In this document: positions 54,032 to 63,309 of the stretch, piece by piece | How the letters are laid out: each line of letters starts with the position of its first letter | How positions within the stretch are numbered: position 1 is the first letter of the stretch | Assembly (NCBI GenBank): GCA_004431415.1 | Contig: QPMI01000157.1 | Location: forward strand, 62,001 to 126,000 | Source of the DNA: Cyanophora paradoxa | Lineage: Eukaryota; Glaucocystophyceae; Cyanophorales; Cyanophoraceae | Length of the DNA: 64,000 bases | Reading direction: 5' to 3' | Position numbers and translations under genes: made by a program | The notes under the pieces: generated by a model | What the model saw: only the letters and a program-made list of their open reading frames with translations | Told to the model about the DNA's origin: nothing | Databases searched by the model: none

Positions 54032-54436
54032 TCACCAGATCATCGTAAGGCTATGATGTTGGAGTCTATAAATATCTACTTTGTACGAGGAATCCAACGG
54101 TGATAGCGGCAAGGAGTGAATCGGTGATTTTAAGATGGGGTACTTACAATTTTCATGACTTTCTCCAGCTAAAATTTGCTTTGTGGAGTAGGGCATACCC
54201 TCCATGCCATAGTTATCACATATGATGTTCTCATATGCCTCCATCAATCTGCGCAATTCTTTACTTTTCTGGGGTTGATGTCTTGGGGGACTTCCTATAC
54301 TCATCATAATACTGCTGCCTGACTGCCTCCCACAGTTCAACCATGTCCTCAAGGGGATGTCATCATAGCTGCTATCTGAGTCCATGGTGGTACTGGTGGG
54401 CTTATGTAAGACTGTTTGGGGGGTTGGGGGTGTCAA
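54032..54436 (-). CDS. Hypothetical 134-aa protein
   Basis: Unrecognised. The ORF opens with a Thr/Pro-rich stretch, but the ATG at 54385 (MDSDSSYDDIPLRTWLN) may be the real start. The middle is a helix (SKELRRLMEAYENIICDNY). The C-terminus runs into the AT-rich repeat area, so the end may have been altered. It lies downstream of the replication gene on the same strand. Confidence 0.4.
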   Translation of the reverse strand: MTPPTPQTVLHKPTSTTMDSDSSYDDIPLRTWLNCGRQSGSSIMMSIGSPPRHQPQKSKELRRLMEAYENIICDNYGMEGMPYSTKQILAGESHENCKYPILKSPIHSLPLSPLDSSYKVDIYRLQHHSLTMIW

Positions 54437-54893
54437 GAATCAATTTTTGGTGGGCACTTGGGGGCTTGGGCTCTTCACCATGCTATATGAAGATGTCCTT
54501 AAGTGCTGGTGGCCTACAAGCAAGTGGGGTGGATTTTGGGGGGGTTAGGGGACTCAAGGAGAAGTTAGGGGGGGTTTCTGCCAACTGACGTCTTGTTGTT
54601 TAGGTTACCATTCTCAGTCTGGAAGGTGGGGTTTAGGGGGGGATTAGGGGGTTGTGGAGTGGGTAGGGGGGTATTCTCTCACAACTCTATATATTTCTGG
54701 CTTGTTGCTTAAAAATGAAAAGATTTGGAGGCTATAGGAGTTATATATCCCCCCCTAGGTCCCCTAACCCCCCTATGTGTATACATTATTACCATTTCTG
54801 GTCATAAAACAACCAGAAAGTAAAAAATGAAGGTCCCCCAGAAGGTCCCCCAGACGTCTTGAACCCCCCCCAAAAACCTATCATGAGCCCCCC
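54437..54893. repeat. Noncoding region with inverted G-rich and C-rich arrays
   Basis: Runs of GTTAGGGGGG, GGGGGTTGGGGG and GATTAGGGGG on the left (54437-54680) face CCCCCCTAGG, CCCTAACCCCCC, GGTCCCCCAGA and CCCCCCCTAATCC on the right (54750-54897). The two halves could pair over hundreds of bases or form quadruplexes. No gene seen. Confidence 0.75.
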
Positions 54894-57165
54894 CTAATCC
54901 TCCTCCTCTTCCAAAAATTCCACCAACAGCCCACAGCTCTTGAAGTAAGCCATCATCTCATCCCACTTGAAGACATAACACTCCCTTCCACAATACTTGG
55001 TAGGCCTCACATATTCCAGTCCAGCCATCTCAATGTAGAACTTCCTTGAGCTGAATTCATTCTTGAATTTATTAATTGTAATGAACTGCTGGAACCACTC
55101 CCACACCTGTTGCCTGTTCTCAGTCCTTGGTGTATCCTTGGTAATCTTTTGGGTGTCTACCAAATCCTTGGTGAACAAGGCAGTGACAGGAACACTTGCT
55201 TGTTGGGCAAGGTAGTAGCTGTTGGTCATTGGCCTGTCAGCATACCAGTTCACATCTGTGACATCCACCTTGTTTTTCAAGTAAAGGAATACCATGTGCT
55301 GGTTTCTTGGCTCCTTCAGCCAATTACCAGTGACTTGAAATATTTCATGTCACCCTTTTTCTTGTCACTCACCTCCACAATCACAAACCTTCTATCTCCA
55401 GCCTCCACTTTGATTGGTAGGGTGTTGTTGGTAGTAAATATGATCCTGGCAAAATTCCTCACCTCATGAGAATTGACATACTTAGCCTCAATTACAATTT
55501 TCTCAGCAGTGATCATGTCCTTGAGGGCATCACTGTTTGTGAAGGTGTCTTTGCCACTTGCCTCATTCACAGTGATAAGTAGTTTGTGCTTTCGCTGGTG
55601 GGCAAAGTTTCCAAATAAGTCCTTCAGTGGGTTGGCTGTGCTGAAAGCCAAGTCCCACCCAGTATTTCATTTTGAAACCAATCCAATATGATGTTCTTCC
55701 CCACTCCTTGCTTTCCCTTGAAGATGATTGAAATCCCATTCAACTCCCCAGGTCTCTGAATAATGTGGGCAAAGTACTTCAGTATGTAATTGAATGTAGA
55801 AGCATCTTCACCACTGAGAATCATCATGTGGTCAAGGAATGGGCTAACATCTTCCTCAGTTACATCAGGAGGAATATCCATTTCACTCACATCCATAAGC
55901 TCACCTTTCATACCAGCATAGGCATTAAACACCTTGGCAGTGGTGGAAGCAGATTTTACAGGAGGTGGGAGGAAGTCCAAGTAATCATACCTTGTGGCAG
56001 TCTCATCTTTCGCCCACTTTTTGATGAAGTTATGAGGCTCCATCTTCATAGACATTAGGTCAAACTCTGTGTACTGAATGTGAGGGTATACATCCTCAGC
56101 CAAGCTTTTGAAGCTGGTTGTGTCATACTTCTTGGTATGATCATTCCAAGACAAGACAAACCCAGGCTTCATAATGTGAGCAAGTCTGGCATCCATGTAG
56201 GGCTTGATCTCCATGTAATCACAGTTGGTAGGAATTGGAGCAGTCTTGTAATCAATGTTGGAAAGGGAAGCTTGACATTCAGGTACATCAAACCCACTGG
56301 CCATAGGTTTTTCCACAAAAGTCACCCTGTAGCCAGTTTTTCCCTCCACATAATCACTAACCTCTTCCAAAGCACTCAATACTTTGGGGTCTTTCCTGAT
56401 CATACATCCATCAAAGACCAAGACATCCACATGGAGCTTAAGAGCACTGAAGTACTCACAAGCAGCCATTAACACCTGATTCTCAAGGTCACATAGTACC
56501 ATATTCATGGTGGAACCAAGTACATTGCTTTCTTTCTTGCGCTTAGCAATAGCATAGAAGCGCTGCTTCTCAATCCCACCAATGAATTGATGGACTTTGG
56601 CCATTTCCTCTTTGAGATCACTGAAGTACTTGTGATTGATAAGTAGGCTAGAGAGGTCAGCCCCTTGCCCACCATTGATGACTGCCAGAATGCTGCGCTT
56701 GACATCAGCCTTGGATTTCTGGGTGACCTCACAGAGATCATCAAGAATTTCATCCCTGCTCTGAACATATTTGTTCAGCTGAGGAGTGGCAATTGAATGT
56801 TTCTCACAATACTGAACAAGCAGGACAGGGTGGCAGTTCACAATGTCAATGTCATAGTAGTAGTCCTTGGAAATGGTGTGGCGAATTTCCCTACAGATGC
56901 TTTGAAGGCTGGGGGTTTTTCCATCCACAAAGTACCTACCAGTGTTGTGCTTCACCTGCTTATATTTACAGGTGTGGTAGCCCTCATGATCGACGATAGA
57001 AAGTAATTTCTGGATGATGGCTCTCATTTGGGTCTTGTCAGTTTCAGGGCGAAACTGGAGATTATCAAAGTTCTCCACCACCCATTTGAGGTTACCTCTG
57101 TGGATGCGCTCAGTGAGAATGAAGGTGTTGCCATTGGGGTTGATTGAGCTGAATGAGGGAGCCAT
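54894..57165 (-). CDS. TV-Pol / SF3 helicase replication protein with two frameshifts
   Basis: Resembles the transposon-virus polymerase-helicase fusion known from PLVs and virophages. The N-terminal part (from 57165) is DNA polymerase A-like: YYDIDIVNCHP near residue 105 (motif A), KRSILAVINGGQ, and VLVFDGCMI near residue 247. SF3 helicase follows, with Walker A FKGKQGVGKN near residue 483. A one-base shift near 55640 moves to the frame with LLITVNEASGKD (Walker B) and IIFTTNNTLPI (motif C). A second shift near 55310 moves to the C-terminal part ending at 54894. The full product would be about 755 aa. As written, the polymerase part is intact but the helicase is split in three. Role: genome replication initiation and unwinding. 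Confidence 0.8.
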
Positions 57166-57268
57166 TCTACAGTAGGGTGAGAAAATAATTTGATGATTCT
57201 ATTGACACCCTTGTCCTTAAGTAGTTTATAGAATCATTAAATAAAACAATCAATTTTTCGCAACCCCC

Positions 57269-57460
57269 TCAATACACCACTGTCCTTGGTCTGCCAACAA
57301 GGCACCTCCTTTCATCAAAGAGGTACCTCACGCAGGGAAGGGGGTCACCTTTGTAGTATCTGCTCCTCAGACTATTAAGCTTCATTCTCTCACGGAAAGC
57401 AGGATCTTGAGCACGGCGACGAGTCACATAGGCAATTTGAGATGCCGCATGGTATGCCAT
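57269..57460 (-). CDS. Small basic protein, 63 aa
   Basis: Unrecognised. Sequence order RRRAQDPAFRERMKLNSLRS, RYY, then GRPRTVVY mirrors the 76-aa protein at 50154-50384, suggesting distant paralogs. It is Arg-rich and probably binds nucleic acid. It lies upstream of the TV-Pol gene and downstream of the HNH gene, same strand. The 100 bases to 57165 are AT-rich and likely hold the TV-Pol promoter. Confidence 0.55.
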   Translation of the reverse strand: MAYHAASQIAYVTRRRAQDPAFRERMKLNSLRSRYYKGDPLPCVRYLFDERRCLVGRPRTVVY

Positions 57461-57515
57461 TTTAATTCTTGTTCCTCTACACTATAGGTAAGATTTTATT
57501 CTTTAAATGCTGATT

Positions 57516-58139
57516 CTATTCGGTATTTTGTGCCTCGGGCTTAATCTCATTGAGAGCGGCAAAGTCTCCATAGTGTTCAATTGCCGCCTGATTGTAGGCA
57601 TGAGCGGCTAAGGCTTCATTTTTGTAATACCCCAAAGAGAGCCTTTTGTCATTAATTGTAATCTGAGCACACCATTTACCCTCTCGTTTCTTGAAAGAAA
57701 CACCTTTATATTGACTGCTTGTATTGCTGCTTTTACTCCTATTCCTATTATTCTCAAAAGGATAGCATACCCTCAGATTACACTTCCTGTTGTCCAATTT
57801 ATCTCTGCTCACATGGTCGACAACCAACCCTTCTTTCAGTTCATTTGTCATTATCAATCGATGAGCATACAATACCAACCATTTCCCTTCATCTCGCCTT
57901 ACACTTGTCTTAGCATAACCATCCCCATCCAAACACCAGTTATATCTCATCATTGTAGGAGCATCTTCGATATCACATATCATATACTGGCCCCTTCCTT
58001 TGGCCCCTCCAAGTGGAACGTAGAAATATTTCATGGAGTCCACGTCGTCAAACTTGGTTTCAACCAAATCCTGATCAAAGGTTTCCATTTTTCGTCTACA
58101 ATAGACACACAAATTAATCTTCCAAATTCTACGCGGCAT
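57516..58139 (-). CDS. HNH endonuclease with AP2 DNA-binding domain
   Basis: A homing-type endonuclease. The HNH core is LVVDHVSRDKLDNRKCNLRV (residues ~118-137), with AHRLIMTNE just before it. The AP2 domain follows (residues ~150-200): SSQYKGVSFKKREGKWCAQI, then LGYYKNEALAAHAYNQAA. Length of 207 aa is normal for stand-alone HNH-AP2 proteins. An internal Met (METFDQ) may be the true start. It is divergent from the DNA polymerase gene. It is not embedded in an intron, so it may act as a free-standing gene that favours its own locus. Confidence 0.87.
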   Translation of the reverse strand: MPRRIWKINLCVYCRRKMETFDQDLVETKFDDVDSMKYFYVPLGGAKGRGQYMICDIEDAPTMMRYNWCLDGDGYAKTSVRRDEGKWLVLYAHRLIMTNELKEGLVVDHVSRDKLDNRKCNLRVCYPFENNRNRSKSSNTSSQYKGVSFKKREGKWCAQITINDKRLSLGYYKNEALAAHAYNQAAIEHYGDFAALNEIKPEAQNTE

Positions 58140-58184
58140 TTAAAGATTATTTTCGTACCTATATATAAGTACAACCCCCCAACC
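58140..58184. promoter_or_regulatory. Divergent promoter between HNH and DNA polymerase genes
   Basis: 45 bases separate the start codons. It contains TATATATAAG about 20 bases before the polymerase ATG and an AT-rich AAAGATTATTTT next to the HNH start. The TATA-like box helps to choose ATG 58185 over the upstream in-frame start at 57711. Confidence 0.55.
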
Positions 58185-61100
58185 ATGCCCCGCCCCAGCC
58201 ACTACCAAATTAAGGAGCTCCAGGACAAGATTCTCGGGAATCTGGCGTTCTTACTGGCCAATCACTCCATCAGTGAAAGTGAATATGAATCTTATATTAA
58301 ACAGACCAACAAGAAGCTCAAGGGGCTTCAAGCTCTCAATCGAGAGCTATTAGGGAAAATCGAGACCCTTGATGAGACTGATCGCCTTGGCCAAATCCAA
58401 GTCGAACAAACTACCACAACTCAAGTCAGAGGAGATGAATACACTACCTTAATAAATGAACATCGTGCTCTTAATAATAAATACATTGATTTTACCATCA
58501 GGGCTCACCACCAGATCCTGACCACTCAAGAGTTTATAGACACCTACTCTGAGGAACTCCACACAAGGCTCCAAGATGCCATCAATTCACAGATGTCGAT
58601 TAAAACTCGCTTTACGTTTGTCTGTCGCTTTTCAAAAGCAAACAATTCGAGAGACTTTATTACCAAGCACATTTACAGCACCTATGCTATCATGACAAGA
58701 TCTCGAACCCTCACTAAAGAAACTGCGAAATTGGCTAAGGAATGCCAGTCGCAAATTAATGTCACAGACAGCTATAAACTCCAAAGCATTGAGGCTTTGA
58801 GAGTGATTGTTCTGTCCTTTAAACCCATCTCAGGAGGTGCTTTTATCCCACTCCCAGAGTGGCTCAAAAATAAACGAGCCATTGTCAATGTTAATAACAA
58901 GGACAATAGATGCTTTGAGTATGCTATCCTTTCTTATATTCACAAGGACGAAGTAAATAGCCACAAGCGCAATGAGACTTCCCAATACAGGAGGTGGTTC
59001 AAAAAAGAACTAAATTTCGAGGGCATTGAGTTTCCTGTAAAGGCAGATGCTGATACTATTGATCTCTTTGAAAATCTCAATCCAGCAATCTCTGTTAATA
59101 TTTACGACCCCTCTAACTCTACAGAAGAAATTAATCTACTCCACAACAGCTCCTCAAGGAACAGGAAACACCAAGTGGATCTGCTGCTAATTACAGACGA
59201 AAATGGTAACAGTCATTATACCACAATATTCAGCATGTCCAGAGTCTTAGCTAAAAATGATAAGCAGCGACTCCATTTCTGTAAAACCTGTTCCAACCAC
59301 TTCAAGACTGAGGAGAAGCTTCAATCCCACATTCAAAGCAAACGTTGTGTGGATTGGAAGACAAGTGCTGGAGAGACCCCAAAACAACCCACATTCATTG
59401 AATTTGGTCTTAAACATCTCTCAAAGACTGTATTCCTCCCCGTGATTGCCTATTGCTATTTCGATTATGAAACAGATATTTCTGGTATGTTCAAGATCAA
59501 ATCAATCTCACTGACAGCTCTTCATAATAATAGAGTAGTACTCACTAAAACCCACTCCAACATCTTTGAGCTCCTGAGTACCCTCGACAGCACAGCCCCA
59601 GAGCTATTCAAAGCCCTATTTACCAACATCCCAATGTCACTGACCAAAGAGCAGAAACGTACCCATTACCTTGCTAAAACCTGCTACATCTGTGAGGGTA
59701 CGTTTTCCCAAGACAACTATAAAGTGAGGGATCACGACCACCAAACTGGCGATTTTGTAGGCACAGCATGTCGCAAATGTAATCTCCACAGACGCACCAG
59801 CAATCTCACCAAGATTCCCATAGTGACCAATGATCTGTCCCTATCTGGAACGCAGATATTCAAGGCAGTCGCCTTAAATCCCGAAAAAAGGGTGGAAGTC
59901 CTCGCAAAATCGTTTGACAGCTACATGTCGATCACCTGGGGCTGTTTCAAATTCATTGACATCAAAAACTTTATTGATTATGGCGTCCAGAACGTGGAAG
60001 GATTAATGGAAAAGTTCCAGCTTTTCCGCCAGAAATCACACAAAACTTTTGGGATGGATGCTGCCCACTATGTCTCAAGTCCGGGGCTTTCGTGGGACAG
60101 CATGCTATCTATTACCAAGCCTAAAATCGAGCTTCTTTCCAACCTTGATATGTACAACATGGTTGAAGGCATGATCAGGGGAGGCCTTTCGATTATGAAT
60201 CATAAATATGCCAAAAAGGAAAGGGACAGCCACATTATATATTTGGATGCCAATAACCTATATGGATATGCCTATCCCAAAAGCTACCCTCTCGAATTTC
60301 CAATGGCACCCAGAACCCTCAAATTACGACCTGTCATCAGCAGAGGGGCCATCTTAGAAGTTGACATCCATTATCCCCAGCACCTCCATCAACTCCACAA
60401 AGAGCTACCTCTTGTCATCAAGAGAGCAGAGGATGGACTTCAAGCAGCCTGCGAAGACATTTGTAATTATGTGGTGTCGAAACCTTTGCTCCAATTCATG
60501 GTAGCGCAAGGCTTAAAGGTCACCAAAATCCACAGGGTGCTAACATTTACTCAGGCTGCCTTTATGAAGCCTTACGTCGAATCCAATGCCCAAAACCGCA
60601 AAGCAGCCCCTTCCAAACCCGAAAAGGACTTCTTTAAGATCATGAACAATAGCCTTTTTGGCAAAACCATTGAGAAAGTGAGAGGAAGGTCTAATGTCAA
60701 GATTGCCACCAACGAAAAGCAATTTATGAAATACGCCAGATCGCCCCTACTCAAAGCAGAAACAAGACTAAGCGATTCAGCAGTAGCCTTCGAAATGCTA
60801 CAAAAAGATGTCAAGTTAGATAAGCCCATAGCAATTGGGGCAGTTGTTTTAGATCTTGCCAAGCTGCGCCTATTTGATTATTATTATAACACCATCAAGC
60901 GGAAATGGCCAGACTGTAAACTGCTTTTTACTGATACAGATTCGCTTTGCCTTCAAATAAATTCGAAAACTATAGCAAAAGACCTACAAGACATTGACAC
61001 ACACCCCACAGAGCTTGGAAAGTTCAAAAATGAGTTTGAGGGCAGAACCATTATTGAATATGCTGGGGTAAGGCCGAAATGCTACAGCATTAAAACAGAT

Positions 61101-61276
61101 GATGAGGAAATAAAAAAGCTGGCAGGTGTTTGTAAGGAGACCATTCAAGCAGATCTGTCTTTCCAAGATTATAAAGACCATGTGCTCCACCAAAACCCAA
61201 GCAAATCGAGATGACTGTTCAAAAGAAGCTTGATAATGAGACGTTTAATGTGAAGATGTCCAAGATTGCTTTCTAA
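58185..61276 (+). CDS. Protein-primed family B DNA polymerase, frameshift near the end
   Basis: Replicates linear DNA from a terminal protein. I start at ATG 58185 because upstream codons overlap the HNH gene and look nonspecific. In order: a helical N-terminal region, a Polinton-type block (NNKDNRCFEYAILSYIH), a Cys/His finger FCKTCSNHFKTEEKLQSHI near residue 365, ExoI FDYETDI near 425, a Cys-rich HNH-like insert (CYICEGTF, VRDHDHQTG, CRKCNLH) near 500-535, motif A YLDANNLYGYA near 685, motif B KIMNNSLFGKT near 818 and motif C FTDTDSL near 915. The first frame stops at 61214. The next frame carries a fitting C-terminus (FNVKMSKIAF) to 61276, so a one-base indel near 61195 in an A/C run is likely. 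The active site is unaffected. Confidence 0.92.
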
Positions 61277-61287
61277 TCCCAATATAG

Positions 61288-62655
61288 ATGTCATCAAAGA
61301 TCACACGCAGACAAACAGAGTACGATGTGAGTATATTGCCAATCCCAATCCCTCAAGAGGAGAGAGGGGGTCGCATTCAGAAAAAGAGTGACCTCAAAGC
61401 TTTAGTTCCTGCGGATATCCCAACTGCCATTGCTGTGCCTCACTTGGATCCCTTAGCAAGGACATTCTATGACACCAAGGTAGGATTTAAAGGCCTTGCT
61501 TCATTGGCCAAAGAGCTTCCAGATGTGCCAAGAAAGACAATCCGTAGATTCTATGATGCCCAAGAAATCAACCAGATAAATAAACCCCTCCCATCTGCCA
61601 AGAAGACTGCCTATATCCCAATAAGACAGCCACTCGACTGCTATGCCATAGACCTAATCTTTTATCCTTCGTACAGCAAACAGAATCAAGGCTACAACAC
61701 GTTCCTCACAGCTGTAGAAAATACCACCAGACTGGGCTTTATAATTCCCATGAGGGGAAAGACAGCAGAAAGCACATTGAACGCATTTAAGGAGCTTGAG
61801 CAACAAGTCCCTCGTCCAATTGTGAAGATACAAAGTGATGCTGGGAGCGAATTCCTGAACAAGGTATTTAAAGACCATTTAGAAACCCAGATGATTGAGC
61901 ACCAAGTTTCGCAGGTTGGAGATCACAATAGCCAAGGCCGAATAGAAGCCTTTAATCGCACAATAAAGAAGCTAATTAACTCGTATTGTATAGCGAATAA
62001 TACTGTAAAGTTTTTCGACAAGCTCCAAGATTTTGCCTACAACTACAATAATACCATCCACTCAGCAACGGGGATGAAACCAGCAGAGACCACAGAGGTA
62101 CATGTTCCTCTAATACTCGCAAAAGAAAACGAGAAATTCATGAAGTCAATTGAATATCTAAAAGACTATCCAGCAGGGAGCCACGTGAGAACTAAAATAG
62201 AGAAGAGCCCATTTGCCAAACAAGGGAATAATTGGAGCCGCGAAATATTCACAATAGAAGGAGTGGAGGGGTTCAAATTCAAATTAAGGGACATTTCTGG
62301 CAAACTAATAGATCGACTTTATGCCCACTATGAATTACAGAAAGTGGAAGCCGTGGAGTTCTTGGAAGCCCCATCAATTAATGTCATTGAAGAGGCAAAG
62401 AAAGAGGCCAGAACAGAGCGACTGTTGGCCAGAGAGGGAATTGAGAGGGCTCCAAACGTGCCAGATAAACCATTATTGGAGGACAGAGCAGGGAAGAAGA
62501 AGAAACAAGGGAGAGAGTTGGAAAGATTGAGGGTGGCAGGGACAGAGAGATTAGCAGGGGGAGCAGAGGCAGTAAGGTGGTATAGAGATTTCTCGAATTC
62601 AAAGGAGACCTATGAAGCTCCAGCAATTTCCACGAGATCAAGGAGGAGGATTTGA
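61288..62655 (+). CDS. Retrovirus-type (rve) integrase of Polinton class
   Basis: Joins the element ends to host DNA and makes the 6-bp target duplication. The RNase-H-like core has Asp122 (CYAIDLIFY), Asp184 (IQSDAGSEF) and Glu220 (GRIEAFNR), exactly 35 residues between the last two. No clear HHCC zinc finger is seen in the first 100 residues. A small beta domain after the core (GSHVRTKIEKSPFAKQGNNW then IFTIEGVEG) fits a chromo/SH3-like DNA-binding fold. The tail is charged and disordered. The frame is intact, starting 11 bases after the polymerase. Confidence 0.94.
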   Translation: MSSKITRRQTEYDVSILPIPIPQEERGGRIQKKSDLKALVPADIPTAIAVPHLDPLARTFYDTKVGFKGLASLAKELPDVPRKTIRRFYDAQEINQINKPLPSAKKTAYIPIRQPLDCYAIDLIFYPSYSKQNQGYNTFLTAVENTTRLGFIIPMRGKTAESTLNAFKELEQQVPRPIVKIQSDAGSEFLNKVFKDHLETQMIEHQVSQVGDHNSQGRIEAFNRTIKKLINSYCIANNTVKFFDKLQDFAYNYNNTIHSATGMKPAETTEVHVPLILAKENEKFMKSIEYLKDYPAGSHVRTKIEKSPFAKQGNNWSREIFTIEGVEGFKFKLRDISGKLIDRLYAHYELQKVEAVEFLEAPSINVIEEAKKEARTERLLAREGIERAPNVPDKPLLEDRAGKKKKQGRELERLRVAGTERLAGGAEAVRWYRDFSNSKETYEAPAISTRSRRRI

Positions 62656-62945
62656 GCAGAGAGGAGGATGGGGGGATGGGGGGATGGGAAACCCATCCCC
62701 TTGTACTCGAATAGAAAATTTCAAAAAACAAAAACAAAATTTGTTTTCTGAGAAAAGTCCCATCCCCCTGACTGAGTCCCATCCCCCTCCCATCCCCCTG
62801 ACCAGATATCGTCACAAATCAACCAAATTTCATACATTTTCCCATCCCCCTGCCATCCCCTCTGCCATCCCTCCCATCCCCCTGCCATCCCCTCAAACCA
62901 CCCTTTTACCAGACACTCCCATTCCCCTTCCATCCCCCTGACTAT
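62656..62945. repeat. CCATCCCCCTG repeat array with a G-rich inverted partner
   Basis: Immediately after the integrase, GGGGGATGGGGGGATGGG is followed by many copies of CCATCCCCCTG or close variants to about 62940. The two kinds are complementary, so hairpins are possible, and the G strand could form quadruplexes. Between 62946 and 63013 I see nothing else. Confidence 0.85.
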
Positions 62946-63013
62946 TCAAGATATCTGTTTAAGAGAAAATGTAAAGAAATGAAAAGATGAATGGCAGTCT
63001 TAATTATGGATAG

Positions 63014-63106
63014 AGGCAGGAGAGGCAGGAGGGTTATATGTAAAATCCCACACAAGAGGGGATTCCTTAGGAAAGTTTACAAATAACCCTCCTGCCTCTC
63101 CTGCCT
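63014..63106. repeat. Right subterminal hairpin built on GGCAGGAGA repeats
   Basis: 63014-63035 pairs exactly with 63085-63106. The loop carries TATATGTAAAATCCC and GGAAAGTTTACAAATAACCC, the counterparts of the left loop sequences, but the stem sequence is unrelated to the GGGTGTTGA stem at the left end. Confidence 0.92.
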
Positions 63107-63154
63107 AATTGGTGCCGAATCCAAGCTTCTAATACCCCAGAGGCGGCCAACATA

Positions 63155-63303
63155 CTGGTGCCAAAAAGACATGATTAATACCCTAAGACCTGAAATAAAT
63201 GCTTACTACCCTAGTACCTGAAACGCGCACACATAGGGATACCCCTGATCCAAGCCTGTAGGCCGAAGGCCGGAGGGCTTGGATCAGGGGTATCCCTATG
63301 TGT
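63155..63303. repeat. Right terminal inverted repeat of the PLV
   Basis: Reverse complement of the left repeat with scattered substitutions. Between it and the subterminal hairpin there is an extra ~48 bases (63107-63154) without a left counterpart. Confidence 0.93.
63229..63303. repeat. Right terminal hairpin
   Basis: Arms 63229-63256 and 63276-63303 are exact reverse complements (28 bp). The apex has a 4-bp GGCC/GGCC stem with loop GAA, the complement of the TTC loop on the left. Seven stem positions differ as a block from the left hairpin (ACCCCTG against ATGCCAG), each with a matching change in the other arm. Confidence 0.95.
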
Positions 63304-63309
63304 TACGGC
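63304..63309. repeat. Target site duplication TACGGC, right copy
   Basis: Second copy of the 6-bp duplication, next to the outermost base of the right terminal repeat. Confidence 0.95.

Larger units (their letters stand above)
32996..63303. mobile_element. Integrated Polinton-like virus (Maverick/PLV), 30.3 kb
   Basis: The element is bounded by 6-bp target duplications and terminal inverted repeats. It is clearly more AT-rich than the host DNA and nearly intronless. It encodes the Polinton/PLV core: major capsid protein, minor capsid-like proteins, FtsK/HerA-type packaging ATPase, protein-primed DNA polymerase and rve integrase, plus a TV-Pol/SF3 helicase. Accessory genes include S-adenosylmethionine decarboxylase, a patatin and a giant fibre. 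About 2.2 kb of its length is a secondary GC-rich insertion (51376-53531). Several core genes have one-base frameshifts, so this copy may be decaying or the assembly imperfect. Confidence 0.96.

Noticed and set aside
57711-58184. In-frame N-terminal extension of the DNA polymerase
   Set aside because: It overlaps the HNH-AP2 gene on the other strand and reads as its shadow. A TATA-like box and ATG at 58185 give the better start.
62384-62815. 143-aa minus-strand ORF over the integrase end and CCATCCCCCTG array
   Set aside because: It is a shadow of the integrase 3' end and of the simple repeat, with Leu/Ser/Pro bias and no motif.
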